Assembly: GCF_018991925.1 (NCBI RefSeq)
Contig: NW_024753828.1
Span: forward strand, 5,165,839-5,229,838
Direction of reading: 5' to 3'
Length of the DNA stretch: 64,000 nucleotides
Source of the DNA: Homarus americanus
Lineage: Eukaryota > Arthropoda > Malacostraca > Decapoda > Nephropidae
The translations under genes were made by a program, and so were the position numbers. Each line of letters opens with the position of its first letter. Position 1 is the stretch's first letter. Positions 27,601 through 37,715 of this stretch are shown here, piece by piece. Under the pieces are notes generated by a model that did no database searches, had not been told where the DNA came from, and worked only from the letters and a program-made list of their open reading frames with translations.

Positions 27601-30600
27601 TGAACATCCACCTGATAGTCACACACCTATCCGGCCAGTTCCTGGACCTACTTCAACACCGCCATCACCAGTGGCTCAACTTCCAGTTCCTCGACCTACA
27701 GAAGCTCCAATTGCACTGCCTCCTGCAGTACCAACACCACCACCAAACCCCATAGGTTGTGAGAGCACTGGTGAGTGTCCCTTCGACAACAGCTGCATCA
27801 ACAGACTGTGCCTGGACGTGTGTCATCCTGGTATTTGTGGTGAGGCTGCTGACTGTAAGACCTTAGGACACCGACCCACTTGTGTATGTCCACCAGGCAC
27901 GACAGGTAACCCAACAGAGAGGTGCACGGCTTTAGCTACCGAGAGACCTATTACCCACAGGCCTGTAGCGGGTATCTCAAGTTTACCACCGGGTGATCCA
28001 GTTGTTCCTGCATCAGGAACTACCACTCCTACCCCACCACCTCTGGTAGAATTGCCATCAACCGCACCTCCAGTGCCCACCAGTCCAAGACCACCACCTC
28101 TTGCTGTTGTTCCTCCTATTGTTATTGCTTGTGAGAACAATGACGACTGCACCTCGGACAATTCCTGCCTCAACAACCTATGTTACGATGTATGCGGTCT
28201 TGGTATATGTGGAGATGATGCTGACTGCCGAATCGCAAATCATCGTCCAGTTTGTACCTGTCCTCCAGGAACCACAGGAGATCCTTTACATTCATGTGTA
28301 TCCATCGTCACTGAAAGACCAGTTGGACCGACGCCTCCCACGGCAGAATTTCCACCAGCTCAACCAGATGATCCAGTGCATCCAATTAGTGCACCAACTA
28401 GTCCAGGTCAGCCCCCAGTGGCAGAACACCCAACACCCAGACCCAGACCACCTCCTGTAACAGAGCCGCCACCATCACCCACCCCTGGTCCTGTACCTGT
28501 GGGCTGTGAGAGCACTGACGAGTGTCCGTTTGATAACTCCTGTGTAAATAAACTTTGTCTTGATATTTGTCATCCAGGATTTTGTGGTGAAAATGCCGAC
28601 TGTCAGACAGTTGGACATCGAGCTACTTGTAAATGTCCACCAGGAACAACTGGCAACCCTAATATCAAGTGCTCAGCTCTTGCTGTAGAGACACCTCCTG
28701 CACCAATTCCTCCGGTTGCTGGGGATAAGCCTCCTTCAGAAGAGACTGTCATCCATCCCATCGCTGGACCTACAAGTCCAGGATCTCCTCCTCTGGTGGA
28801 GCAACCAACACGTCCTCCTCCAGACCCACCAATAGAGCGACCTCCTCCACCCGTGATTGTTCCTCTAGTACCTATCGCTTGTGAGAACAACGATGAATGT
28901 GATGTGGACAATTCATGTTTGAACAAGCTGTGTTATGATGCATGCAGTCTTGGGGTTTGTGGTGATGAAGCTGATTGTACGACTATCAGTCACAGGCCAG
29001 TGTGTCTGTGCCCACCAGGGACAACAGGAGATCCTCAAGTAGGGTGCATAGCCATAGCAACAGAAAGACCTCTCGTTGTTACAGTACCTCCCATAGCTGA
29101 ACATCCACCTGATAGTCACACACCTATCCGGCCAGTTCCTGGACCTACTTCAACACCGCCATCACCAGTAGCTCAACTTCCAGTTCCTCGACCTACAGAA
29201 GCTCCAATTGCACTGCCTCCTGCAGTACCAACACCACCACCAAACCCCATAGGTTGTGAGAGCACTGGTGAGTGTCCCTTCGACAACAGCTGCATCAACA
29301 GACTGTGCCTGGACGTGTGTCATCCTGGTATTTGTGGTGAGGCTGCTGACTGTAAGACCTTAGGACACCGACCCACTTGTGTATGTCCACCAGGCACGAC
29401 AGGTAACCCAACAGAGAGGTGCACGGCTTTAGCTACCGAGAGACCTATTACCCACAGGCCTGTAGCGGGTATCTCAAGTTTACCACCGGGTGATCCAGTT
29501 GTTCCTGCATCAGGAACTACCACTCCTACCCCACCACCTCTGGTAGAATTGCCAACAACGGCACCTCCAGTGCCCACCAGTCCAAGACCACCACCTCTTG
29601 CTGTTGTTCCTCCTATTGTTATTGCTTGTGAGAACAATGACGACTGCACCTCGGACAATTCCTGTCTCAACAACCTATGCTATGATGTATGCGGTCTTGG
29701 TATATGTGGAGATGATGCTGACTGCCGAATCGCGAATCATCGTCCAGTTTGTACCTGTCCTCCAGGAACCACAGGAGATCCTTTACATTCATGTGTATCC
29801 ATCGTCACAGAAAGACCAGTTGGACCGACGCCTCCCACGGCAGAATTTCCGCCAGCTCAACCAGGAGATCCAGTGCATCCAATTAGTGCACCAACTAGTC
29901 CAGGTCAGCCCCCAGTGGCAGAACACCCAACACCCAGACCCAGACCACCTCCTGTAACAGAGCCGCCACCATCACCCACCCCTGGTCCTGTACCTGTGGG
30001 CTGTGAGAGCACTGACGAGTGTCCGTTTGATAACTCCTGTGTAAATAAACTTTGTCTTGATATTTGTCATCCAGGATTTTGTGGTGAAAATGCCGACTGT
30101 CAGACAGTTGGACATCGAGCTACTTGTAAATGTCCACCAGGAACAACTGGCAACCCTAATATCAAGTGCTCAGCTCTTGCTGTAGAGACACCTCCTGCAC
30201 CAATTCCTCCGGTTGCTGGGGATAAGCCTCCTTCAGAAGAGACTGTCATCCATCCCATCGCTGGACCTACAAGTCCAGGATCTCCTCCTCTGGTGGAGCA
30301 ACCAACACGTCCTCCTCCAGACCCACCAATAGAGCGACCTCCTCCACCCGTGATTGTTCCTCTAGTACCTATCGCTTGTGAGAACAACGATGAATGTGAT
30401 GTGGACAATTCATGTTTGAACAAGCTGTGTTATGATGCATGCAGTCTTGGGGTTTGTGGTGATGAAGCTGATTGTACGACTATCAGTCACAGGCCAGTGT
30501 GTCTGTGCCCACCAGGGACAACAGGAGATCCTCAAGTAGGGTGCATAGCCATAGCAACAGAAAGACCTCTCGTTGTTACAGTACCTCCCATAGCTGAACA

Positions 30601-33600
30601 TCCACCTGATAGTCACACACCTATCCGGCCAGTTCCTGGACCTACTTCAACACCGCCATCACCAGTAGCTCAACTTCCAGTTCCTCGACCTACAGAAGCT
30701 CCAATTGCACTGCCTCCTGCAGTACCAACACCACCACCAAACCCCATAGGTTGTGAGAGCACTGGTGAGTGTCCCTTCGACAACAGCTGCATCAACAGAC
30801 TGTGCCTGGACGTGTGTCATCCTGGTATTTGTGGTGAGGCTGCTGACTGTAAGACCTTAGGACACCGACCCACTTGTGTATGTCCACCAGGCACGACAGG
30901 TAACCCAACAGAGAGGTGCACGGCTTTAGCTACCGAGAGACCTATTACCCACAGGCCTGTAGCGGGTATCTCAAGTTTACCACCGGGTGATCCAGTTGTT
31001 CCTGCATCAGGAACTACCACTCCTACCCCACCACCTCTGGTAGAATTGCCAACAACGGCACCTCCAGTGCCCACCAGTCCAAGACCACCACCTCTTGCTG
31101 TTGTTCCTCCTATTGTTATTGCTTGTGAGAACAATGACGACTGCACCTCGGACAATTCCTGTCTCAACAACCTATGTTATGATGTATGCGGTCTTGGTAT
31201 ATGTGGAGATGATGCTGACTGCCGAATCGCGAATCATCGTCCAGTTTGTACCTGTCCTCCAGGAACCACAGGAGATCCTTTACATTCATGTGTATCCATC
31301 GTCACAGAAAGACCAGTTGGACCGACGCCTCCCACGGCAGAATTTCCGCCAGCTCAACCAGGAGATCCAGTGCATCCAATTAGTGCACCAACTAGTCCAG
31401 GTCAGCCCCCAGTGGCAGAACACCCAACACCCAGACCCAGACCACCTCCTGTAACAGAGCCGCCACCATCACCCACCCCTGGTCCTGTGCCTGTGGGCTG
31501 TGAGAGCACTGACGAGTGTCCGTTTGATAACTCCTGTGTAAATAAACTTTGTCTTGATATTTGTTATCCAGGATTTTGTGGTGAAAATGCCGACTGTCAG
31601 ACAATTGGACATCGAGCTACTTGTAAATGTCCACCAGGAACAACTGGGAACCCTAATATCAAGTGCTCAGCTCTTGCTGTAGACATACCTGCACCCATTC
31701 CTCCGGTTGCTGGGGATAAGCCTCCCTCAGAGGAGACTGTCTTCCATCCCATCGCTGGTCCTACAAGTCCAGGACCTCCTCCTCTGGTGGAGCAACCAAC
31801 ACGTCCTCCTCCAGACCCACCAATAGAGCGACCTCCTCCACCCGTGATTGTTCCTCTAGTTCCTATCGCTTGTGAGAACAATGATGGGTGTGATGTGGAC
31901 AATTCATGTTTGAACAAGCTGTGTTATGATGCATGCAGTCTTGGGGTTTGTGGTGATGAAGCTGATTGTACAACTATCAGTCACAGGCCAGTGTGTCTGT
32001 GCCCACCAGGGACAACAGGAGATCCTCAAGTACGGTGTATTTCTCTTGTTACTGTCCGACCTGAGACTGTTAGGCCAATGACGGATGTAACACCACTGCA
32101 CCCACAGAAGCCTGTCCGTCCGATTTCTGGTCCCACGGAACCCCCTGTTCCACCAGTTGTGTCTTTAAGCCCACCTAGACCTCCTGATGGCCCCATTCCT
32201 TTCGTGCCTCCAGTGCCCACTCCGCCCCCTATACCCGTTGGGTGCTCTAGCAACGATGAATGTCCTTTTGATAATACTTGTGTTAACAAACTTTGCCTAA
32301 ATGTTTGTTATCCTGGATTGTGTGGTCACAACGCCGATTGCCAAACAACAGGGCACCGACCTGAATGTGTGTGTCCCAGTGGTACTACTGGTAACCCCAC
32401 TGTAGCGTGTACTTCGTTGACTACCGAGAGACCCGTCACACCAGAGCCCCCTCTTGGTGTGACCATCTCCCCACCACCTGCACAACCTATAGTACCTGTC
32501 GGAGGACCAACATCACCCTCACCTGATCCAATAGTTATTACGCCCACCACAAGGCCTACTCAGCATCCCCTTCCCAGGCCTCCAATACCTCCCATCCAAC
32601 CGCCGATAATTATAGCGTGCCAGAACAAAGATGAGTGTCCCACAGACAATTCTTGTGTAAATCACATCTGTTATGACGTTTGTGGTCTGGGCATTTGTGG
32701 TGAAAATTCCGATTGCCAGATTTTCAACCACCGGCCAGTTTGTAGCTGTCCCCCAGGCACCACAGGCACCCCTACCGAGGGCTGCCAAGCTCTGACGATG
32801 CACACAACTACGCAGTCCACACCTATCACAGGCACTCCACCTTCATCCACATATGATCCCGTCATTGCAGTGGGTGTGCCACCCTCCACCTCACAAACAC
32901 CACTGGGTGAACCAGGCACTCCCAGGCCAATTCTACCTCCTGTTATTCGGCCACCACCTCCACCCACAGCTCCTCCTATGCCAATTGGGTGTGCGAGTAC
33001 AGCTGAGTGCCCATATGACAACTCATGCGTGAATAAGCTTTGTCTCGACGTGTGTCATCCAGGTCTGTGTGGCGAAAATGCAGATTGTCAGACGAGGGTA
33101 CATAGGGTTGAGTGCACTTGTCCACCAGGGACCACGGGTAATCCCACCCTGAAGTGTTCTGCATTGGCAGTGTTAGAACCATCCACACCTGCACCACCAT
33201 TGAGCGGGGATCATAGCCCCCCACCCGACCACCCAATTCGGCCTGTGTCTGCTCCAACCTCCACTCAGCTGCCACCCATCATCCAACTCCCCACCGCCCG
33301 CCCGACTGAGCCACCGTTCTCCGCCCCTCCACCTCAACCCATAGTTCCACCTATACTCATCGCATGTGAGAATAATGATGATTGTGACCTAGACAACTCC
33401 TGTATCAACCTACTGTGTTACCCTGTTTGTGCTCTGGGAATTTGTGGAGAAAATGCCGACTGTAAGACCCTGGATCACCGGCCAGTGTGTGTTTGTCCTA
33501 GTGGCACTACAGGCAACCCCCAGCACTATTGCCAAGCACTTGAGGCGAAGCTGCCGACCACCAAAGCCCCGCCCATTGTGGAAACATCTCCGCACCCCAA

Positions 33601-34529
33601 GGAACCCATCATGCCTCTGTCAGGGCCCACCTCACCCACCCCGCCCCCCATGGTGCAAACACAGCCGCCTCGGGAGAAGCCGACGCCACTCACTAGACCA
33701 CCCCCGCCAGCCACAGACCCACCTATGCCCATCGGCTGCAGCACCAGTGGTGAGTGTGCTTTCGACGAGCAGTGTTACAATCGTATTTGTGGGAAGGTGT
33801 GCGGCGTCCAGCTGTGTGATCCCAACAGTGAGTGCATTGCCCAGATGCATCATGCCATCTGTTCCCCTACAGTGCCCATGATTGAACGTCCACAGTGTGT
33901 GGTGGATCAAGATTGCTTCACCACCCAGGTGTGCACCAGTAATGTGTGCAGAGACGTGTGCCTCACCAGCAACCCCTGCGCTCCTATGGCTGTATGCACT
34001 GCCGAGAACCACCGGCCCCACTGTAACTGCCCACCAGGGTATATCGGTAATCCTTTCACTTCCTGCCGACGACCAGAACCACCTACTCCGCCACCCATCC
34101 AGGTACTTACCACACCAAAGCCGGATTGCATAGTAGACAGTGACTGCCCTTATCACCTGGCTTGCATCAACCAACAATGCCTTGATCCTTGCATACACAG
34201 AGACGTGTGTGGCTTCAACGCTGAGTGCATCGTTACGGTGCACACGCCGACGTGTTTGTGCAGTCCTGGATACACTGGTAACCCTTACGTAAGGTGCTAT
34301 CCGCCCACCACCCCCGCCCCGACCCCTGCACCGCCCGTGCTCAAGCCACAGTGCATTCGAAATGAAGATTGTCATGCCGACCAGGCTTGCTACAACGGCA
34401 ATTGCCAGAACCCTTGTCTGGTGGCCAACCCGTGTTCTCCGACGGCTCTGTGCGATGCTGTCAGGCACCGCGCCGTCTGTTCTTGTCCCCGAGGCATGAC
34501 CGGTGACCCCTATCTCCAGTGCACCACCA
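3664..34529 (+). CDS. dpy: dumpy exon 7: giant ~30.9-kb exon, EGF + 85 DPY-EGF modules with Pro/Thr linkers
   Basis: The acceptor CTGTTTTTCAG before 3664 and the donor CCA|GTAAGA after 34529 are both phase 1. Contents: one EGF; four DPY-EGF modules; 78 modules of GCES- or ACEN-type separated by ~70-residue Pro/Thr linkers (G of the first near 4935, last near 33737); three ordinary DPY-EGF modules. Modules 2-78 strictly alternate G-type and A-type. The linkers are mucin-like, with recurrent GPTS and P-rich motifs, and occupy the place of the PIGSFEAST Pro/Ser/Thr repeats of Drosophila Dumpy; homology to those is not shown. The frame breaks at 21653 (one G missing) and in 24508-24928. Length is 30,866 bp, one short of the 30,867 the phases require, so the deletion accounts for the discrepancy. 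About 10,289 codons once the missing base is allowed for. Confidence 0.92.
6060..15041 (+). repeat. tandem array 1: six 1497-bp units (four DPY-EGF modules each)
   Basis: Units start (Gly of GCESTDEC) at 6060, 7557, 9054, 10551, 12048 and 13545, exactly 1497 bp apart, and a seventh copy starts at 15042. Each unit encodes modules A (GCESTDECPFDNSC), B (ACENNDECDVDNSC), C (GCESTGECPFDNSC) and D (ACENNDDCASDNSC) with linkers. Units 4 and 5 look almost identical, silent sites included. Array 1 differs from array 2 by fixed variants such as CASDNSC, GVCGDNAEC and HPGFC in module C. Confidence 0.95.
15042..17760 (+). repeat. mosaic island of divergent modules between the two arrays
   Basis: Holds modules 28-35 of the exon in the same G/A alternation. 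Most are clearly diverged (SLKSCGDDAQC, CNFDTTCINRLC, GNNDDCTTDNSC). Blocks that look near-identical to array units are set among them: about 15042-15140, 15205-15458 and 16430-16865. This suggests gene conversion or unequal exchange with the arrays. Reading frame intact. Confidence 0.85.
21653..21655 (+). other. dpy: single-base deletion breaking the giant-exon frame
   Basis: Every comparable unit reads CCTGGACCTACTTC; here it is CCTGACCTACTTC, one G short. The frame then meets TAG at 21681-21683, while the correct module sequence continues at once in the next frame. Unit spacing here is 1496 instead of 1497. Probably a consensus error in a repeat; a real frameshift allele is possible but less likely. 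Confidence 0.88.
24508..24928 (+). other. dpy: scrambled patch: indel-rich copy of the B-linker and C module
   Basis: Against clean units (such as 21513-21935) this stretch has many scattered one- to several-base insertions, deletions and substitutions, while both flanks look perfect. Cysteines of module B and module C are lost, and TAG at 24599-24601 closes the frame. The net length change is +3, so the original frame resumes at 24929. The dense, even spread of indels between clean edges looks like unpolished long-read consensus, not gradual decay. Confidence 0.85.
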
Positions 34530-35163
34530 GTAAGATGTTTAGTGGCTTGTCTCCAACTCTTGATTTCTTGTTGTTCACGCATGCCAGAGCACGATGCATG
34601 TTTACTCTTGTGCCTGTCAATATTTTCGTTTAGTACAAGCTTATGCATTTTTTAAAGTTTGCATTGTTCATTTGTGCATCAAGGAGCCTGCATTGTTCAG
34701 TTTTGCATCACGAAGCCTGCATCGTACGACCTGCATCGTCCACCACCTATAAACTGCATCTTTAAACTGTTTGCATCAATGAATCTTGTGTTGTTCAGCA
34801 TCGGTAAACTATATCTAAGCTTCACTATTTTCTCAATCTATTTCTCCATGTGTATATATATATATACATAGATAAAAATTTTATCACTTTACATAGATAG
34901 CCGTGTATTCCATTAGATATGCAGTACACATCCGGCCTAATGATTTATTTAAAAGCCCAGTTTTAATTTAAGGCGCAGGTGAGCACACCAACACTGAGTT
35001 ATCCGGGACCTGGTCTGATAACACAAATATTGATGGTCCTAGTGTCGGTATTTATGGTGACATGACCCGGGTGTTGAGGTGCACCAATATGTCCAAGATG
35101 CCACAGTGTTGGTAGGGCTACTCCATTACCCCCTGTCTAATATATATCTTTACCCTGCTCCAG
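34530..35163 (+). other. intron 7 (634 bp), with TGCAT-rich start
   Basis: GT-AG intron after the giant exon. Bases ~34578-34802 hold about a dozen GCAT motifs, mostly TGCATC/TGCATT in imperfect ~35-bp repeats, with two GCATG near 34580 and 34596. A short TA run lies at 34854-34867. Open reading frames here are read-through or chance. Confidence 0.75.
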
Positions 35164-35367
35164 TTGAGGTGCCAACGCCGCAGCCTGGGTGCCTAACGGA
35201 TGACGAGTGCAGTGACACTCTGTCCTGCATCAACCAGCAGTGCCAGAACCCTTGTGACTTATATAACAACTGTGCTCCTAATGCCGAGTGCCACGTCATT
35301 CGTCATAGGGCCGTGTGCTCGTGCCCTGACGGTTACTCTGGCAACCCCAACATCCAGTGTTTTGTTG
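35164..35367 (+). CDS. dpy: dumpy exon 8: one DPY-EGF module
   Basis: Acceptor TACCCTGCTCCAG before 35164; donor TTG|GTAAGG after 35367; phase 1 at both ends (204 bp). Short Pro lead (VEVPTPQPG), DPY GCLTDDEC...CQNPC, then EGF NNCAPNAEC...GYSGNPNIQC. It is the first of the small single-module exons after the giant exon. Confidence 0.9.
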
Positions 35368-36246
35368 GTAAGGTGGACGCCCTCTCCATTACACACACAC
35401 ACGTTTAAATGCTATCCTATTTCAGACGGTGCACACTTAGTTAAGCAGATCACATCTCGTATTCACATAGCCAGCTTCACGTCAGGTATAAACAGCCAAC
35501 TTAACACATGGTTCACTAAAGGAAATAGGTTTAATTGTAGGCGTCTTTAAAGCCACTACGTATGTGTTACACCATTACACACCTGCCACAGTGGTTGTCA
35601 TTCTTGGCCACGCGAACAAATCACACCTTTTTGACTACTCTTCTACTGTTAGTTAGACTCATGTGTGTGTGCAACGTGACGTCACTGTGGCCTCCAATAA
35701 TTAATGACTGTATATACCAACTTGACTGTGAATATCGTTTCCTCTGGCTGGGTAACGGTGACAACTAACAGACGGGAAGGCCTTAGCACTTAACCTCGAC
35801 TGACTGTACATAATCATAACAACCAGTTAAGTGTAAATACTAAAGACTTCTTCAAACTCACTACTCCTGTTACTCCCACCAACAGTTTACAGTGAAAACA
35901 GTGGTCGGAAGTTACCACTGAAAAAGATTGACACACCCTTTGACTAAGACTTGAACCTCTGTGTGAACGTCTTAACATGTGAGTTGTGAAGTTAGGAGGT
36001 GTTCCACTGTGTCCATGTGTGAGGCTACGTCAATCAGGTATCAACTCCTCTTCTCCCAGACTTGAAGCCTCGTATCTCTCATTCAGGAGTTTCCCCTCGA
36101 CGCTCCATTTTCTCTGGACTCACGGACACCATATTTGTGTAGCCTTAGGAACACACATACACACTCACACACACCACACGCAAACACACACACACACACA
36201 CTACACACACACACACACCACACGCACACACACACACACACACACA

Positions 36247-36296
<50 letters not shown>

Positions 36297-36349
36297 ACAC
36301 ACACAGAAGGATGGTAACTAACATAGAGATGTGATTGGTGTGTTCACAG
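35368..36349 (+). other. intron 8 (982 bp) with CA microsatellite
   Basis: GT-AG intron. An interrupted CA-repeat tract fills about 36150-36302, close to the acceptor TGTTCACAG. The rest is unique-looking, and no module cysteine pattern was found. Confidence 0.8.
36150..36302. repeat. (CA)n microsatellite, interrupted
   Basis: CA/CAC-rich tract broken by occasional T, CGC and CTA; about 150 bp, intronic. Confidence 0.9.
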
Positions 36350-36501
36350 CTGGATGTAGGTCCAACTCTGACTGCCCCGTCCTACACGCCTGCATCAACA
36401 GAGACTGTGAGGACCCCTGTGAGTACGAGAAGTGTGGCCTCAACGCCGAGTGTCGGGTCCTCAACCAAAGAGCACAGTGCTACTGCCCCGAGAGGTTCTT
36501 G
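36350..36501 (+). CDS. dpy: dumpy exon 9: DPY and most of an EGF
   Basis: Acceptor TGTTCACAG before 36350, phase 1. DPY GCRSNSDCPVLHAC...CEDPC, then an EGF up to CYCPERFL, where a phase-0 donor (TTG|GTAAGT) cuts the EGF before its last loop. The next exon supplies GDPYVQC. One of only three phase-0 introns in the window and one of two lying inside a DPY-EGF module. Confidence 0.88.
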
Positions 36502-36623
36502 GTAAGTGTACTCTCCTCCGGTACTGTCCCCATATAGTCTTTCACTTATTTGTTCATTCAATGTCCACTCTTCCCTCGGGTTGTCCAGTAAATCATCTTC
36601 TCACTCGTTGTCTTCACCTTCAG

Positions 36624-36822
36624 GGCGACCCATACGTGCAGTGTACGAGGCCAGATTGTATGGCCGACCCAGAGTGCCCGTCGTGGCAGGCGTGCATCAG
36701 TCAGGAGTGTCGCGACCCTTGTAACTGTGGTGCAGGAGCTGACTGCCGCGTCCACAACCACAGGCCCTCGTGTATTTGTCCCCCTGGCTATGAGGGCGAC
36801 GCCAACGTTCAGTGTGTCCTCA
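36624..36822 (+). CDS. dpy: dumpy exon 10: EGF end + short-type DPY-EGF
   Basis: The acceptor CACCTTCAG before 36624 in phase 0 completes the preceding EGF (GDPYVQC). Then DPY DCMADPEC...CRDPC and an EGF of the short type (DPC directly followed by NCGAGADC), ending GYEGDANVQC. The donor is TCA|GTGAGT after 36822, phase 1. The donor is itself the first copy of a five-fold minisatellite that continues into the intron. Confidence 0.9.
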
Positions 36823-37030
36823 GTGAGTACTAATACCCCTCACTTGTCCTCCTCCTCCTCCTCAGTCAGTACTAATACCCCTCACTTGTCCTCCTCCTCC
36901 TCCTCAGTTAGTACTAATACCCCTCACTTGTCCTCCTCCTCCTCAGTGAGTACTAATACCCCTCACTTGTCCTCCTCCTCCTCCTCAGTCAGTACTAATA
37001 CCCCTCACTTGTCCTCCTCCTCCTCTTCAG
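36820..37030 (+). repeat. minisatellite of ~42-bp units carrying splice-signal-like sequence
   Basis: Five units start near 36822, 36864, 36906, 36944 and 36987. Each has AGTnAGTACTAATACCCC, then CACTTGTCC and a CTCCTC tract ending in CAG. The first unit contains the true exon-10 donor; the fourth repeats the same CAGTGAGTAC. Each unit ends in a good pyrimidine tract plus CAG. Confidence 0.88.
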
Positions 37031-37496
37031 TCAGTTTAATTCATTTAAATACTTTACCTTAATCACCTAATTACAGTGTTCCTTGTGTTATATTAATTAC
37101 CTTACCCTAGTTACCCTTCGTTCCCAGCTTCCTCCACAGCTAACTCTCTCACTCCCAGCTTCCTCCACAGCTAACTCTCACTCCCAACTCCCTCCACAGC
37201 TAACTCTCTCACTCCCAACTCCCTCCACAGCTAACTCTCTCCCCAGATCCCTCCAGCTAACTCTCTCACTCCCAGCTCCCTCCACAGCTAACTCTCACTC
37301 CCAGCTCCTCCACAGCTAACTCTCTCCTCCCAACTCCCTCCACAGCTAACTCTCTCTGTCCTCCCAACTCCCTCCACAGCTAACTCTCTCACTCCCAGCT
37401 CCCTCCACAGCTAACTCTCTCACTCCCAGATCCCTCCACAGCTAACTCTCTCACTCCCAGCTCCCTCCACAGCTAATTCCTTCTCTCCTGACACAG
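36823..37496 (+). other. intron 10 (674 bp) built mostly of two minisatellites
   Basis: GT-AG intron. The first ~210 bp are five copies of a 41-43-bp unit; about 37125-37485 is a ~30-bp unit array. Little unique sequence remains besides ~37035-37120 and the acceptor CTCTCCTGACACAG. Confidence 0.85.
37125..37485 (+). repeat. minisatellite of ~30-bp units (CCCTCCACAGCTAACTCTCT)
   Basis: About twelve imperfect copies of a unit with CTCCCAGCT, CCCTCCACAG and CTAACTCTCTCA. Each copy carries a pyrimidine-rich stretch followed by CACAG, so the array is a ladder of acceptor-like sites before the true acceptor of exon 11. Confidence 0.88.
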
Positions 37497-37715
37497 AGCC
37501 AGAGCGCCCGGCGACGTTCAAAGAGTGCCAGACGGACGGTGAATGCCCCAGTAAACTAGCGTGCTTCAGTGGCCGCTGTGACGACCCTTGTCAGGTGATT
37601 GACCCCTGTGGACACAATGCCAAGTGTGGCGTGATCGACACTCTGCCCTACAGAACCATGACGTGTGAATGTGTGCCGGGCTACATCGGCAACGCCTACG
37701 TCGAGTGTACACCAA
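37497..37715 (+). CDS. dpy: dumpy exon 11: one DPY-EGF of the RTM type
   Basis: Acceptor CCTGACACAG before 37497, donor CCAA|GTAGGT after 37715; phase 1 at both ends (219 bp). Lead PERPATFK, DPY ECQTDGEC...CDDPC, then EGF DPCGHNAKC-GVIDTLPYRTMTCEC, ending GYIGNAYVEC. The RTM-type EGF has a longer third loop with RTM before the CxC. It was found by splice phase and cysteine spacing and has no start codon of its own. Confidence 0.88.

Larger units (their letters stand above)
17761..32036 (+). repeat. tandem array 2: nine full 1497-bp units plus a half unit
   Basis: Module A starts at 18021, 19518, 21015, 22511, 24008, 25508, 27005, 28502, 29999 and 31496. The spacing is 1497 except 1496 after 21015 (missing base) and 1500 after 24008 (scrambled patch). 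Shared array sequence begins in the linker before 18021 and ends near 32036, inside the module-B EGF end. From the third unit on, the array carries CTSDNSC, GICGDDADCRIANHRPVC and HPGIC variants; the first two units still resemble array 1. Confidence 0.93.

Noticed and set aside
6878..31917. Many antisense open frames of 68-117 codons recurring every 1497 bp on the - strand
   Set aside because: They are shadows of the Pro/Thr-rich repeat on the opposite strand, repeat exactly with the unit and have no domain or start context of their own.
6060..32036. Regular tandem repeats suggesting a CRISPR array
   Set aside because: The unit is 1497 bp, fully coding, without spacers, in a spliced animal gene.
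33632..34648. 338-residue antisense open frame opposite the end of the giant exon
   Set aside because: It lies wholly opposite well-supported DPY-EGF coding sequence, and its translation shows no recognisable domain.
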